57,042 nucleotides of DNA. Origin: ZC4RG30 sp965652645 (GTDB lineage: Bacteria; Pseudomonadota; Gammaproteobacteria; Steroidobacterales; Steroidobacteraceae). Position numbers and translations under genes: made by a program. The stretch covers positions 1 to 57,042 of the forward strand of contig CBFGXE010000016.1 of assembly GCA_965652645.1 (NCBI GenBank), in the 5' to 3' direction. The notes under the pieces are model-generated. The model did no database searches, was not told where the DNA came from, and saw only the letters and a program-made list of their open reading frames with translations. Shown one piece after another: positions 30,673 to 40,200 of this stretch; within the stretch, counting starts at the first letter, position 1, and each line of letters begins with the position of its first letter.

Positions 30673-31605
30673 TCAGCCGGGGCGCGTGGCCAGCAACACG
30701 CGCAGCGCCGACACCAGCGCCACCGGCTGGCTCACCGGCAGGTGGTGGTGGCTGGCGGGAATGCAGGTGACCGATCGCACATCGGGCAGGCAGGTGGGCA
30801 GGCGGGCGGCGCGCGCCGGCGTGACCACGCGGCTGTCCTCGCCATGGATGAAATCCACGGGCGTGGGCAGGCCGGCCAGGCGCTCCACGTCGTTCACGCC
30901 ATCGGGCCGGTGGCCGGGCGCCTGGAACAGGCGCGTCACGTGCTCGTCGAACTTCCAGGTCCACTGGTCGCCCTCCTTGCGGATGGAGTGGCCGGCCATG
31001 TGCGCCAGGGCCAGCGCGGGGGCGGGCTCGGCGGGACGCAGCAGGAAACGCTGGCGGATGGTGGCTTCGTCGGGATAGCGCTTCTTCGGGCGCCAGTCCT
31101 CATCGAAGCCGCGCACCGGATCCTCCGGCGAGCCCAGGCGTGAATCCACCACGATGGCGCGCGAGAAAAGATCCGGCCGTGCGTGGCAGGCATAGAGCAG
31201 GGCGCGGCCGCCGAAGCTGTGGCCGATGCCCGTGCAGCCCCTGATGCCGGTGGCCTCGACCAGTCCGGTGACTTCCTGGTGGAAGGCGTCGTAGCTGTAT
31301 TCGGCGCGGTACGCGGAGTCGCCCATGCCGCCGAAGTCCGGCGCGACGACGCGATGGGTCGTGGCCAGCCACGGGGCGACGAAATCCCACCAGTGCGCGT
31401 GCGCCAGGTAGCCGTGCAGCAGCAGCAGCGCGGGGGCACCCGGCGGTCCCTCCCATTCCAGGTAATGCACGCGGATGCCGGCCACCGCCACTTCGCGCGA
31501 CGTTCCCGGCCGGGCGATGGAGCGGGCGGCAAAATCCTCGAAACTGGTCAGCAGCGGGTCGGTCAACGGCAACTCCGGGCACAGGCGGGCGCCGCAGTTT
31601 GCCAT
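30673..31605 (-). CDS. Alpha/beta hydrolase
   Basis: A 310-residue cytoplasmic alpha/beta hydrolase. The oxyanion loop is LLLHGYLAHAHWWD, the nucleophile elbow IGHSFGGRA (S130), the acid probably in FIHGEDSRVV and the base in IPASHHHLPVSQP near the C-terminus. It resembles soluble epoxide hydrolase/haloalkane-type esterases in overall layout, but residues deciding the reaction are not clear. ATG 31603-31605 is chosen because the upstream open frame is antisense to the FAD oxidoreductase at 31709. It is divergent from that gene across a 103-base spacer. Substrate unknown. Confidence 0.85.
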   Translation of the reverse strand: MANCGARLCPELPLTDPLLTSFEDFAARSIARPGTSREVAVAGIRVHYLEWEGPPGAPALLLLHGYLAHAHWWDFVAPWLATTHRVVAPDFGGMGDSAYRAEYSYDAFHQEVTGLVEATGIRGCTGIGHSFGGRALLYACHARPDLFSRAIVVDSRLGSPEDPVRGFDEDWRPKKRYPDEATIRQRFLLRPAEPAPALALAHMAGHSIRKEGDQWTWKFDEHVTRLFQAPGHRPDGVNDVERLAGLPTPVDFIHGEDSRVVTPARAARLPTCLPDVRSVTCIPASHHHLPVSQPVALVSALRVLLATRPG

Positions 31606-31708
31606 TGAACGCTGCGCCGGGCAGCCGGGGGCTTCCTGAGTTCCGACGCCGCCAGTCGCGTTCCTCCTACAGTTGACCAGGGCAGCAAGCGCCACACTGC
31701 ACGGGATC

Positions 31709-32935
31709 ATGTCGCTGCTCCAGGCCCACCGCGAACCGCGCGACGGATCGTCCGCATGGGAAGAAGGGCGCGTGGCGCTGCCCGCGCGCTCGACGCTGCA
31801 TCGTGACCGCGAATGCGATGTGCTGGTGGTGGGCGCGGGCGTCACGGGTGCGATGGTGGCCGAGGCGCTGAGCGACATCGGCCTGCACGTGATCACCTGT
31901 GACCGGAACGCACCGGCCAACGGCGCCACTGCTGCGTCCCTGGCCATGGTGTTGCACGAGACCGATACCCCGCTGGCGCGCCTTGCACGGCGCATGCACC
32001 GGGAGGATGCCGAGCGACTCTGGAGGCGTTGCTATCTCGCCGTGCATGCGCTGCGCGACCGTGTGCGTGCATTGGGCATCGAGGCGGACATGCACGAATG
32101 CCATTCGCTCTACCTGCAGGGCGACCTGCTGGATGCCGCCGGACTGCGGGCCGAAGCGCAGGCCCGCGCGCGCGCGGGATTCGAGGTGAACTACCTGCCG
32201 GCGAGCCAGGTGCAGCGGGAGTACGGCATCCGCGGGCGGGCGGCCCTGCGCAGTGGCGGTGCGCTGGCGGTGAATCCGCGCGCGCTGGCCGCAGGGCTGC
32301 TGCGCGCCGCGGCGGGGCGCGGCGCGGAGTTGCTGGCGCCGGAAGACATCACCTCGGTGGAGGTGGGACGCACCGGCGTGCGCGCCACCACCCGCGGCGG
32401 GCATCGCATCACCTCAAGGCACGTGGTGCTGGCGACGGGCCATGCGTTGTTCCGCTGGGTGCCCTCCCGCGGCCACCGCATCGTGTCGACGTGGGCCATC
32501 GCCACGCGCCGCCAGCCCCGGCAGATGTGGCCGGGACCGGACCTCATCCGGGAGGCCGGCTCCGCCGGGTTGCATCTCAGGGCCACTGCCGATGGCCGCG
32601 TGCTTTGCGCGGGAGGCAATGAAGGGATCGGCAATGCCGCCGCGCGCGATGCGCTGCTGCCCGCGAAGGCACAGTGGCTGCAGAAGAAGCTGGCCGCGCT
32701 GCTGCCCCGGCTGGATGCACGCCCGGCGCAGGCCTGGTGTGGCTCCTTCGGCGTGACGGTGCAGGGCGTGCCCACCATCGGCGAGATCCCGGGCATGCCG
32801 CATTGCCATGCCATCCTGGGCTGCGGCGCCGATGGCCTCGCCTTTTCGATGGTGGCCGCGCAGATGCTGCGCAACCGCCTCTCGGGCGCGGGTGATGCGG
32901 AACTGGACCTGCTGGGGTTCCCGCGCCGCAGGTAG
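31709..32935 (+). CDS. DAO-type FAD-dependent oxidoreductase
   Basis: A 408-residue flavoprotein of the D-amino-acid oxidase/glycine oxidase fold. The N-terminal dinucleotide motif is CDVLVVGAGVTGAMVAEAL (about residues 36-54) and ATGHALFRW lies mid-sequence. The C-terminal segment GVTVQGVPTIGEIPGMPHCHAILGCGADGLAFSMVAAQ closes the FAD site and is typical of DAO-family oxidoreductases near sarcosine/amine oxidases. It should oxidise an amino or imino compound. An in-frame start exists at 31673, but ATG 31709 with ACGGGA upstream is preferred. No clear operon partner; the PRC-barrel gene follows after 92 bases that include a GC-rich hairpin at 32941-32955. Confidence 0.85.
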   Translation: MSLLQAHREPRDGSSAWEEGRVALPARSTLHRDRECDVLVVGAGVTGAMVAEALSDIGLHVITCDRNAPANGATAASLAMVLHETDTPLARLARRMHREDAERLWRRCYLAVHALRDRVRALGIEADMHECHSLYLQGDLLDAAGLRAEAQARARAGFEVNYLPASQVQREYGIRGRAALRSGGALAVNPRALAAGLLRAAAGRGAELLAPEDITSVEVGRTGVRATTRGGHRITSRHVVLATGHALFRWVPSRGHRIVSTWAIATRRQPRQMWPGPDLIREAGSAGLHLRATADGRVLCAGGNEGIGNAAARDALLPAKAQWLQKKLAALLPRLDARPAQAWCGSFGVTVQGVPTIGEIPGMPHCHAILGCGADGLAFSMVAAQMLRNRLSGAGDAELDLLGFPRRR

Positions 32936-33027
32936 GAACGCGCCGCCATGCGGCGGCGGAGCAATCCGGCAGCCGGCGGCACCGGGCAGGCGAATACTGC
33001 GCGAAAAGCCAGCGAAGGAGACCTGCC

Positions 33028-33390
33028 ATGCCCACCGCATCCGGACATACGAATGCCATCCTGGCCACCCGCGTCGCCGGCACCAAGGTGCGCGACGTCG
33101 CCGGCAATCCCATCGGCGAGATCAAGGACGTGGTGCTGGACAAGACGTCCAACAACATCATGTTCGCGGTGGTGGGGTTCGGCGGCGTGCTGGGCCTGGG
33201 CGAGAAGTACCATCCCCTGCCCTGGGCCGAGCTGGACTACGATCCCGCGCAGCACTGCTACGTGATCTCCCGCACGAAGGAGCAGCTGGAGGCAGCGCCT
33301 GCCGATTCGATCGAGGCACTCACCGCCTATGACGGCATGGTGTACCGGGATCGCGCGTACGACTACTACAAGACCCCGCGCTACTGGTAG
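33028..33390 (+). CDS. PRC-barrel domain protein
   Basis: A 120-residue protein dominated by one PRC-barrel: ATRVAGTKVRDVAGNPIGEIKDVVLDKTSNNIMFAVVGFGGVLGLGEKYHPLPWAEL. The C-terminal strand region ends YYKTPRYW. Stand-alone PRC-barrel proteins are stress- or envelope-associated in many proteobacteria, but a precise role is not known. The strong ribosome site GAAGGAGA is 7 bases before ATG 33028. It is likely monocistronic and abundant if the ribosome site is a guide. The hairpin at 33405 follows its stop. Confidence 0.88.
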   Translation: MPTASGHTNAILATRVAGTKVRDVAGNPIGEIKDVVLDKTSNNIMFAVVGFGGVLGLGEKYHPLPWAELDYDPAQHCYVISRTKEQLEAAPADSIEALTAYDGMVYRDRAYDYYKTPRYW

Positions 33391-33396
33391 CGCGCA

Positions 33397-33432
33397 TTGA
33401 CAGCGCGGGGCATCAATAGTTAAGTGCCCCGC
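33397..33432 (+). promoter_or_regulatory. Hairpin abutting the next start codon, with an embedded TTGACA
   Basis: GCGGGGCA (33405-33412) pairs exactly with TGCCCCGC (33425-33432) around the AT-rich loop TCAATAGTTAAG, ending 1 base before ATG 33434. No Shine-Dalgarno is present. A perfect -35 hexamer TTGACA occurs at 33397-33402, with a weak TTAAGT at the -10 spacing (33420-33425). The element could be a terminator stem for the PRC-barrel gene, an operator, or a structure masking initiation of the downstream gene. Confidence 0.45.
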
Positions 33433-33433
33433 G

Positions 33434-34984
33434 ATGCTGCATCGAATCGCCCGCGGGCTGCTGCCCGCCCTGCTGCTGTGTGTTTCGCCCCTGCCGGCCG
33501 CCGAGCCGCAGGGCCCGCAACTGGTGCCCACGCCACGCGCGCGGCTGCTGCCGGCCAGCGCCACCAACCGGCCTTTCCTCGCCGCCGCGCGCACGCAGCA
33601 GCCCGTGGACCTGAAGGCCGCCGGCTATGCCGAGTCCGAATACCTGGTCAATGGCGTGGCCAACATCTACGAGTGGACCGGGGCGCCGGAGCAGGCCGCG
33701 GTGGGCGTGCGCGATGCGGCGATCCCCTGGGCCACGCGCATCCTGGTGCGCCGTCCGGTGGATGTGCGCAAGGCCAGCGGCCTGGTGGTGGTGGAGCTGC
33801 TCAATCCCACCGGGCTCTATGACTTCGCGCCGCTGTGGGGTTTCTCCTGGCAGCATTTCACGCGCCGCGGCGACGTGTGGGTGGGCGTGACGGTGAAGCC
33901 GGTGGCCGCCTCCACGCTGCAGCGCTTCGACCCGGTGCGTTACGCCGGGCTCACTTTCGCCTACCAGCAGGCGCCGGATTGCCGGCCGGCGCCGCCGCGT
34001 GCCGGCATGCCGGGCGCGGGCGATCCGCGCGTGAATCCCGTGGATGCGGAGAACGGCCTCGCCTGGGACCTCATCGGCCAGGTGGGCTCCCTGCTGCGCA
34101 GTTCGAGCAAGGAGAATCCGCTGCTGGACATCGCTCCGCGCCACATCGTGGCGGCGGGTTATTCGCAGACCGGCGGTTACCTCATCACTTATGCCAACGC
34201 GTTGCACCGGGTGCACCGCCTGGGCAACGGCGCGCCGGTGTTCGACGGTTTCCTCGATGCCGCCGGCTCCCATGCCACGCCCATCAACCAGTGCGCGCCG
34301 CCCCTTGAAGAGGACGACCCGCGCCGCACCGTGCTGCCACGCGACGTGCCCTTCGTGATGGCGATGACCGAGTCGGACTTCAATCGCACGCCCTTGCTGC
34401 GCCGGCCGGACAGCGATGCGCCGCGCGATTTCTTCCGCCTGTACGAGATCACCGGCAGCGGCCACGCCGGGCCCTTCGCCGCGGGCGTGCCCACCGCGGC
34501 CGACCTGCGCATCGCCGGCCTGGGCGCGCCGCCCGTGGATCCCTGCCTCGAGACCACGGGCGACTATCCGGTGGGCCTGGCCTTCAATGCCATCTGGAGC
34601 CAATACGCGGAATGGCTGGCCACCGGCGTGCCCATGGCCAGCGTGCCGCGCATCGAAACCGATGCCGGGCACCAGCCGGTTCGCGACGCCAATGGCAATG
34701 CGCTGGGCGGGTGGCGCCTGCCGCAGATCGACCTGCCGCTGGCCGCCTACGCCGGCAGCGGCACGGCGCGCGAGGATACCGACCGGGGTCGTTCGGCCTG
34801 TGCGCTCACGGGCGTGAAGCAGCCCTTTGATGCAGGCATGCTGAAATCCCTCTACGGCACCCGCGCACAGTACCTGCAGTTCTTCGGCGCCGCCGTGGAC
34901 CAGGCCGTGGCCGAGCGTCGCCTGACAGCCGAAGACGGCGCGATCCTGAAGGCACCGGCGGCCCGCAACGTACCGGCTTTCTGA
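33434..34984 (+). CDS. Secreted alpha/beta hydrolase domain protein (Abhydrolase_10-type)
   Basis: A 516-residue exported protein with signal peptide MLHRIARGLLPALLLCVSPLPAA. The body begins with ATNRPFLAA and DLKAAGYAESEYLVNGVANIYEW, then RILVRRPVDV, VVVELLNPTGLYDFAPLWGFSW and the nucleophile elbow GYSQTGGY (S244). A probable His lies in YEITGSGHAGP. This matches the Abhydrolase_10 family, found in degraders of aromatic or steroid compounds, with unknown reaction (esterase-like). It sits directly upstream of an exported NTF2-like protein; both may serve an envelope-located hydrolysis. The start has no ribosome site, only the hairpin described at 33397. Confidence 0.83.
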   Translation: MLHRIARGLLPALLLCVSPLPAAEPQGPQLVPTPRARLLPASATNRPFLAAARTQQPVDLKAAGYAESEYLVNGVANIYEWTGAPEQAAVGVRDAAIPWATRILVRRPVDVRKASGLVVVELLNPTGLYDFAPLWGFSWQHFTRRGDVWVGVTVKPVAASTLQRFDPVRYAGLTFAYQQAPDCRPAPPRAGMPGAGDPRVNPVDAENGLAWDLIGQVGSLLRSSSKENPLLDIAPRHIVAAGYSQTGGYLITYANALHRVHRLGNGAPVFDGFLDAAGSHATPINQCAPPLEEDDPRRTVLPRDVPFVMAMTESDFNRTPLLRRPDSDAPRDFFRLYEITGSGHAGPFAAGVPTAADLRIAGLGAPPVDPCLETTGDYPVGLAFNAIWSQYAEWLATGVPMASVPRIETDAGHQPVRDANGNALGGWRLPQIDLPLAAYAGSGTAREDTDRGRSACALTGVKQPFDAGMLKSLYGTRAQYLQFFGAAVDQAVAERRLTAEDGAILKAPAARNVPAF

Positions 34985-35078
34985 GCCCGGCGATAACGTC
35001 GGCGGCGGCGCCTCCGCGGCGATGGCACCCGCGCGCCGCGTTGGGGCAGAATCAGGCGGTACAACGTACGGGGGACAC

Positions 35079-36149
35079 ATGAAAAAGAGCGCATTGTTTT
35101 CCATGGCCGCCGCGGGCCTGCTGATGACCACTGCCGGCCACGTGGCCCAGCCCGCGGCAACTTCCTGCGACCGCGCCTGCCTCGAAGGCATGGTCGAGCG
35201 CTACTTCGACGCCGTGGTTGCCAACAATCCCGCCGCCGTGCCGTTGTCGCCGAACGTGCGCTTCACCGAGGACGGGCAGCGGCTGCTGATCGGCGATGGG
35301 CTCTGGAACACCGCCAAAGGCAAGGGCAAGTACCGCCTGTTCGTCACCGACGTGCCGGCGGGACAGGTGACCGTGCTGGCCACCATCCAGGAAGACCACC
35401 GCGAGGCGAACAACTTCAATGGCTCGCTGATCTCGCTGCGCCTGCGCGTTGCGAACCGGCAGATCACCGAGATCGAGCAGATCGTGTTCCGTTTCCCCAA
35501 TGAGACGGGCGAGGCGCACAACCGCACCTACAACCGCGTCGACAGCATGACGACGCATCCGCTGTACCTGCAGGCGATTCCGGCCGGCGAGCGCATGTCG
35601 CGCAGCGAGCTGGTGATCCAGGGCAACAAGTACTTCACCGGACTGCAGAAGAACGACGGCAAGGGCGACTATCCCTTCACGGCGGACTGCCTGCGCCACG
35701 AAAACGGAGGCCAGGCCACGCTGGCGCCGACACCGCCGGGACAGACGCGCCCGGACCCGCGCACGGCCACGGGCTATTCGGGGCAATGGACCTGCACCGA
35801 GCAGTTCAAGTCGGGCCTGATGGCCTTCGTGAACCGCATCCGCGACCGCCGCTTCGTGGCCATCGACCAGGAGCGTGGCATCGTCTTTGCCTTCGCGTTC
35901 TTCGACCATTCCGGCGGCGAGACGCGCAAGTTCAAGTCGGCGGATGGCCGGGACATCGTTGCCGGTCCGGTACAGCCGCACACCTGGCAGATCGCCGAGG
36001 TGTTCAAGATCGAGAAGGGCAACATCCGCAAGATCGATGCCTTCCTGCAGCGCTCGCCCTACGGCATGAACTCCGGCTGGAGCACCTGGGAGCAGGGCAT
36101 GAGCGACCAGTACCGCGACGAGACCTTCCTGGCGCCCGCCGGCATCTGA
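35079..36149 (+). CDS. Secreted NTF2-like (DUF8021-like) protein
   Basis: A 356-residue exported protein: signal peptide MKKSALFSMAAAGLLMTTAGHVA, then a first SnoaL/NTF2-like region (MVERYFDAVVANNPAAVPLSPNVRFTEDG, about 38-160) and a second half containing MSRSELVIQGNKYFTGLQ and HTWQIAEVFKIEKGNIRKIDAFLQRSPYGMNSGW (about 175-340). It may be two related cone-fold domains in tandem. Four Cys could give two disulfides. Family function is not established; such proteins accompany secreted esterases. GGGGGACA precedes ATG 35079. It converges with the RidA-like gene 13 bases on. Confidence 0.72.
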   Translation: MKKSALFSMAAAGLLMTTAGHVAQPAATSCDRACLEGMVERYFDAVVANNPAAVPLSPNVRFTEDGQRLLIGDGLWNTAKGKGKYRLFVTDVPAGQVTVLATIQEDHREANNFNGSLISLRLRVANRQITEIEQIVFRFPNETGEAHNRTYNRVDSMTTHPLYLQAIPAGERMSRSELVIQGNKYFTGLQKNDGKGDYPFTADCLRHENGGQATLAPTPPGQTRPDPRTATGYSGQWTCTEQFKSGLMAFVNRIRDRRFVAIDQERGIVFAFAFFDHSGGETRKFKSADGRDIVAGPVQPHTWQIAEVFKIEKGNIRKIDAFLQRSPYGMNSGWSTWEQGMSDQYRDETFLAPAGI

Positions 36150-36162
36150 GGCAGGCCGCCGG

Positions 36163-36573
36163 CTAGCCGTCGCCTGCGGGTCGCGCGCAGGCGACGATGG
36201 CCTCCACCTCGATCTGCATCTCTGGCAGGGCGAGGCAGGGCACGGGCACCAGCGTGGCCGCCGGGTGGTGGCTGCCGAACAGGCCGCGTTGCGCCGCCTG
36301 CATCAGGCGCAGCTTCTCCATGTCGTGGTCCACGATCAGCACGGTGATCTTCGCCACCTCGTCCGGCCGCGCCCCGGCTGCCTCGATGGCCAGCCCCAGG
36401 TTGCGGAAGGCGGCCACGGCCTGGGTGCGGAAGTCCGGGGAGAAGCTGCCATCCGGGTTGTCACCCCCCTGGCCCGAGATGAAAACCAGCCGGCACCCGG
36501 CCGGCACTACCGCGAGCTGCGAATAGGCATTGGGGGATGAGTCGTACAGCGCGGGCGGATTGAGCAGCTTCAT
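36163..36573 (-). CDS. RidA-family protein lacking the deaminase arginine
   Basis: A 136-residue Rid (YjgF/YER057c/UK114) protein with the family pattern YSQLAVVPAGCRLVFISGQGG, AFRNLGLAIEAAGARPDEVAKITV and the C-terminal LPEMQIEVEAIVA. In RidA proper, an Arg (Arg105 in E. coli) in PARSC anchors the imine substrate; here the stretch is PAATLV, with Ala106 in that place. It therefore probably belongs to one of the Arg-less Rid subgroups whose activity is unproven. It diverges from a GNAT gene only 26 bases away. Confidence 0.88.
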   Translation of the reverse strand: MKLLNPPALYDSSPNAYSQLAVVPAGCRLVFISGQGGDNPDGSFSPDFRTQAVAAFRNLGLAIEAAGARPDEVAKITVLIVDHDMEKLRLMQAAQRGLFGSHHPAATLVPVPCLALPEMQIEVEAIVACARPAGDG

Positions 36574-36599
36574 GGTCCTGGCGTCCGGTGGAGTAGGCT

Positions 36600-37187
36600 A
36601 TGCAGGGCGAGATGGACAGCATAGAACGCCAGCCGCACCTGATCACCCCCACGCTGCACCTCAGGCCGTTGCAGCCCGGGGACTGGGAGGCGCTGTATGC
36701 CGTGGCAAGTGATCCCGGGATCTGGACCCTGCATCCGGCGAGCGATCGCTGGCGCGAACCGGTGTTCCGCAACTTCTTCCAGCAGGCGCTGGACAGCGGT
36801 GGTGCGCTGGTGGCGGTTGATCCTGCAAACGGGCAGGTCATCGGCTCCTCGCGCTTCGACCTTGCGCGGGCCCGCCCGGGCGAGATGGAAATTGGCTGGA
36901 CCTTCCTCGCGCGCCGCTACTGGGGCGGTGCGACGAACGCCGTGATGAAGCGCGCCATGATCGGCCATGCACTGGGCTTCGTGGAGCGGGTGATCTTCGT
37001 GGTGGGCGAGCGCAACCTGAGGTCGCGCCGCGCCATGGAGAAGATTGGCGGCGTGCTGACGGATCGCATCGTCGGGTCGGCCGGCGGCGCACCGGGCCGG
37101 AGCGTGGTTTATGCCATCGACCGGGAGAATTTCCGGTCGGGCCCGCTGATGGCGGGGGCCGCGCAGGCCGGGCGGGCGGCAGAATAG
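36600..37187 (+). CDS. GNAT-family N-acetyltransferase (RimJ/RimL-like)
   Basis: A 195-residue protein with the GNAT fold of the RimJ/RimL type: LHLRPLQPGDWEALYAVASDPGIW, EIGWTFLARRYWGGATNAVMKRAMIGHALGF (acetyl-CoA-binding region) and FVVGERNLRSRRAMEKIGG. The likely acceptor is a protein N-terminus or small amine; unknown. The window between this start and the divergent RidA start is 26 bases. ATG 36612 (MDSIERQP) is an equally plausible start, which would give the spacer more room for promoters. An Ala/Gly-rich tail ends the protein. Confidence 0.86.
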   Translation: MQGEMDSIERQPHLITPTLHLRPLQPGDWEALYAVASDPGIWTLHPASDRWREPVFRNFFQQALDSGGALVAVDPANGQVIGSSRFDLARARPGEMEIGWTFLARRYWGGATNAVMKRAMIGHALGFVERVIFVVGERNLRSRRAMEKIGGVLTDRIVGSAGGAPGRSVVYAIDRENFRSGPLMAGAAQAGRAAE

Positions 37188-37227
37188 TAGGATCCACTGG
37201 CCCCTGCGGCGGGGCAAGGGAGCAGTC

Positions 37228-40200
37228 ATGCGGATTCCAATGCGGTTCCCCTTCCTCGGCCTGCTGGTCCTGCTCGCGGCGGCCTGCCACCAGAAACCGG
37301 CCGCCCTCGACAGCGCCAGTGCCGATGCCTGGGCCAGGGTGATCATCGGCCACACCAGCGGCCTGGTGCCCCGGCGCAGCGAGATCCGCGTGCTGTTCGC
37401 CAACGACGTCACGGGCGATTCGCCGCTGGATGCGGCGGTGCTGCAGGTGGAGCCGGCCGTGAAGGGCGAGCTGGCGCTGCGCGGTCCGCGCGAGCTGGTG
37501 CTGGTGCCCGAAGGGGACCTGAAGCCGGGCCAGGAATACCAGGTGACGCTCACCGGCAAGGGGCTGGGCGGCCTGCCGCAGGACCTGGCTCCCTACCGTT
37601 TCGACTTCCGCGTGCAGGTGCCGCAGTTCGATGTGCGCCTGCTCGACCTGGAATCCGATTCGGATGATGACCAGCGCATGGTCCAGCGCGGCGTGGTCTC
37701 CACCTCCGACGCCGAATCGCCCGAGGCGGTGGAAAGGATGCTGCGCGCCACATACGGCGGCGACACGCTGCGCGCGCAGTGGACGCATTCCGGCGACGGC
37801 CACGAGCACCAGTTCACGCTGTCGGGCATCCAGCGGCAGGCGGCGCCGCGTGACATCCGGCTGACGCTGGCCGGTGAACCCATCAGCGCGCGCGGCGAGG
37901 AGGCGCGTTCGGTCACCGTGCCGGCCAGCGGCGAGTTCTCGGTACTCAATGCACAAGCCATCGAGGAGGAGGGACGCAAGCAGATCCTGCTGGCCTTCAC
38001 CGACGCGCTGGATGATGCGCAGGACCTCAAGGGGCTGGTCCGCATCTCCGTGGGGGCGTTCACCACGCGCATCGACGGCAACCGGCTGGTGCTGTATCCC
38101 ACCGAGGAGGTGGCCGGTGAAGTGACGGTGACGCTGGAGCCGGGCATCCGCAACCGGCGCGGCGAACGCCTTGCCCTGCAGTCGGTGCATGCCCTGTCGC
38201 TGGCCAGCGGGAAACCGCAGGTGCGCTTCGTGGGCAGCGGCACCATCCTGCCGGATGCGAAGCAGATGACGGTGGCCTTCGAGGCCGTGAGCGCGCGTTC
38301 GGTGATGGTCACCGCCACGCGCATCTTCCCCGACAACATCCCGCAGTACCTGCAGACCAGCACGTTCAGGCAGGCCAGCTACGAGATCGGGCGCGTGGGC
38401 CGCTACCTGTGGCGGCGCAACGTGGCGCTGAACGGACCGCGCACCGGGCGCTGGCAACGCTACGAGCTGGACGTCACCGAACTGATGCAGCGGCATCCCG
38501 GCTCGATGATCCAGCTTACGCTGCAGCTCACGCCGGCGAATTCCGCTTATTCCTGCGGCGATGAGGCAGCGCAAGCGCAGACGCCGGCGGAACTGCCCAC
38601 GCCGCGCAGCCAGGAAAGCCAGCGCAATGGGATGGAATACCCCTGGCAGTACGAAGAGGAATTCTTCGGCGTCGCGGGCGACAACGCTCCCGCAGAGATC
38701 GACTACGAGGCCCGCTGGCGCGAGCGCGGGGATCCCTGCAGCAGCGCCTACTACCTCTATGGCTACAGCGGCAACCAGGTGCGGGCCCAGCGCAACCTGC
38801 TGGCGTCGAACTTCGGACTGCTGGCCAAAGCCGATGCGCGCGGCCGCGTGATGGTCACCGTGACCAACCTGGCCACGGCCGAACCGCAGGGCGGCGTGGC
38901 GCTGGAGCTACGCAACTTCCAGAACCAGCCGGTGGGCACGGCCACCAGCGACAGCCGCGGCATGGCCACCATCGAACCTTCCGGCACACCCTTCCTGCTG
39001 GTGGCGGGCTCCGGCACGGGCCGCGGCTACCTCAGGCTGGGCGAGGGCAACGCACTGCCGGTGAGTCACTTCGAGGTTGGTGGCGACACCGTGCAGAAGG
39101 GACTGAAGGGCGCCATTTACGGGGAGCGGGGCGTATGGCGGCCGGGCGATGCCATGCCGCTGACCTTCGTGGTCCACGATCGCGACGGCGCACTGCCTGA
39201 AAACCATCCGGCCACGCTGGAGCTGGTGGATCCGCGCGGCAAGGTCACGCAGTCGCTGGTGAACGCGCGGCCGGTGGATGGCTTCTACCGCTTCGATGCA
39301 CGCACGGCCGGCGATGCACCCACCGGCAACTGGACCGCCCGCGTCTCGCTGGGCGGTGCCACCTTCACGAAGCGCGTGAAGGTGGAGACGGTGATGCCCA
39401 ACCGCCTGCGCATCGACCTGGACCTCGGGCAGGGCCGGCTGGGCGCCGGCACGCCACTGCGTGGCCGGCTGGAATCCGAGTGGCTTTCCGGTGCCTCGGC
39501 GGCAGGACTGCGCGCGGACGTGAAGGTGAAGCTCACGCCTGTCACCACGCAGTTCGCGGACCATGCGGGTTTTGTGTTCGATGACCCGGCGCGCAATTTC
39601 ATGCTGGCCGAGCAGACCGTGTTCGAGGGCACGCTGGGGGCGGATGGCAGCGTGCGGTTCGAGAAGCCGGTGCAGGCCGCGCAGGCCCCGGGCATGCTCA
39701 GCGCCGGTTTCACCACGCGCGTGTTCGAGCGTGGCGGCGCCTTCAGCATCAATTACCTGGCGCGCGACTACGCACCCTACAGCCGCTTCGTTGGCCTGAA
39801 GATCCCGCAGGTGAACCGCCGCAACACCCTGGCGCTGGACGAGGAGCACACCGTGGACCTGGCCAGCGTGAATGCCCAGGGTGCGCCAGTGGGTGGCCGC
39901 GCGCTCAGCGTGAAGCTGTACAAGCTGGAATGGCGCTGGTGGTGGGATCGTGAGGAAGGATCGCTGGCCTCGTTCGTGGCGCGCGAGAGCAGCACGCGGG
40001 TGCGCGATGCCACGCTGACCACCGACGCGCAGGGGCGGGGGCAGTGGCGGTTCCGCCTCGGCGAGGCCGAGTGGGGTCGTTACCTGCTGCGGGTATGCGA
40101 TACGCAGGGCGGCCACTGCGCGGGCCAGGTTTTCTATGTTGATTCACCTTACTGGGGCGAGGGGCGTGACCAGACCAGCCCGGCCGCCACCATGCTCGAG

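Noticed and set aside
32941..32955. CGCCGC-CAT-GCGGCG hairpin after the DAO gene as a terminator
   Set aside because: The stem is perfect, but the loop is only 3 bases and no T-run follows; in this GC-rich DNA it may be chance.
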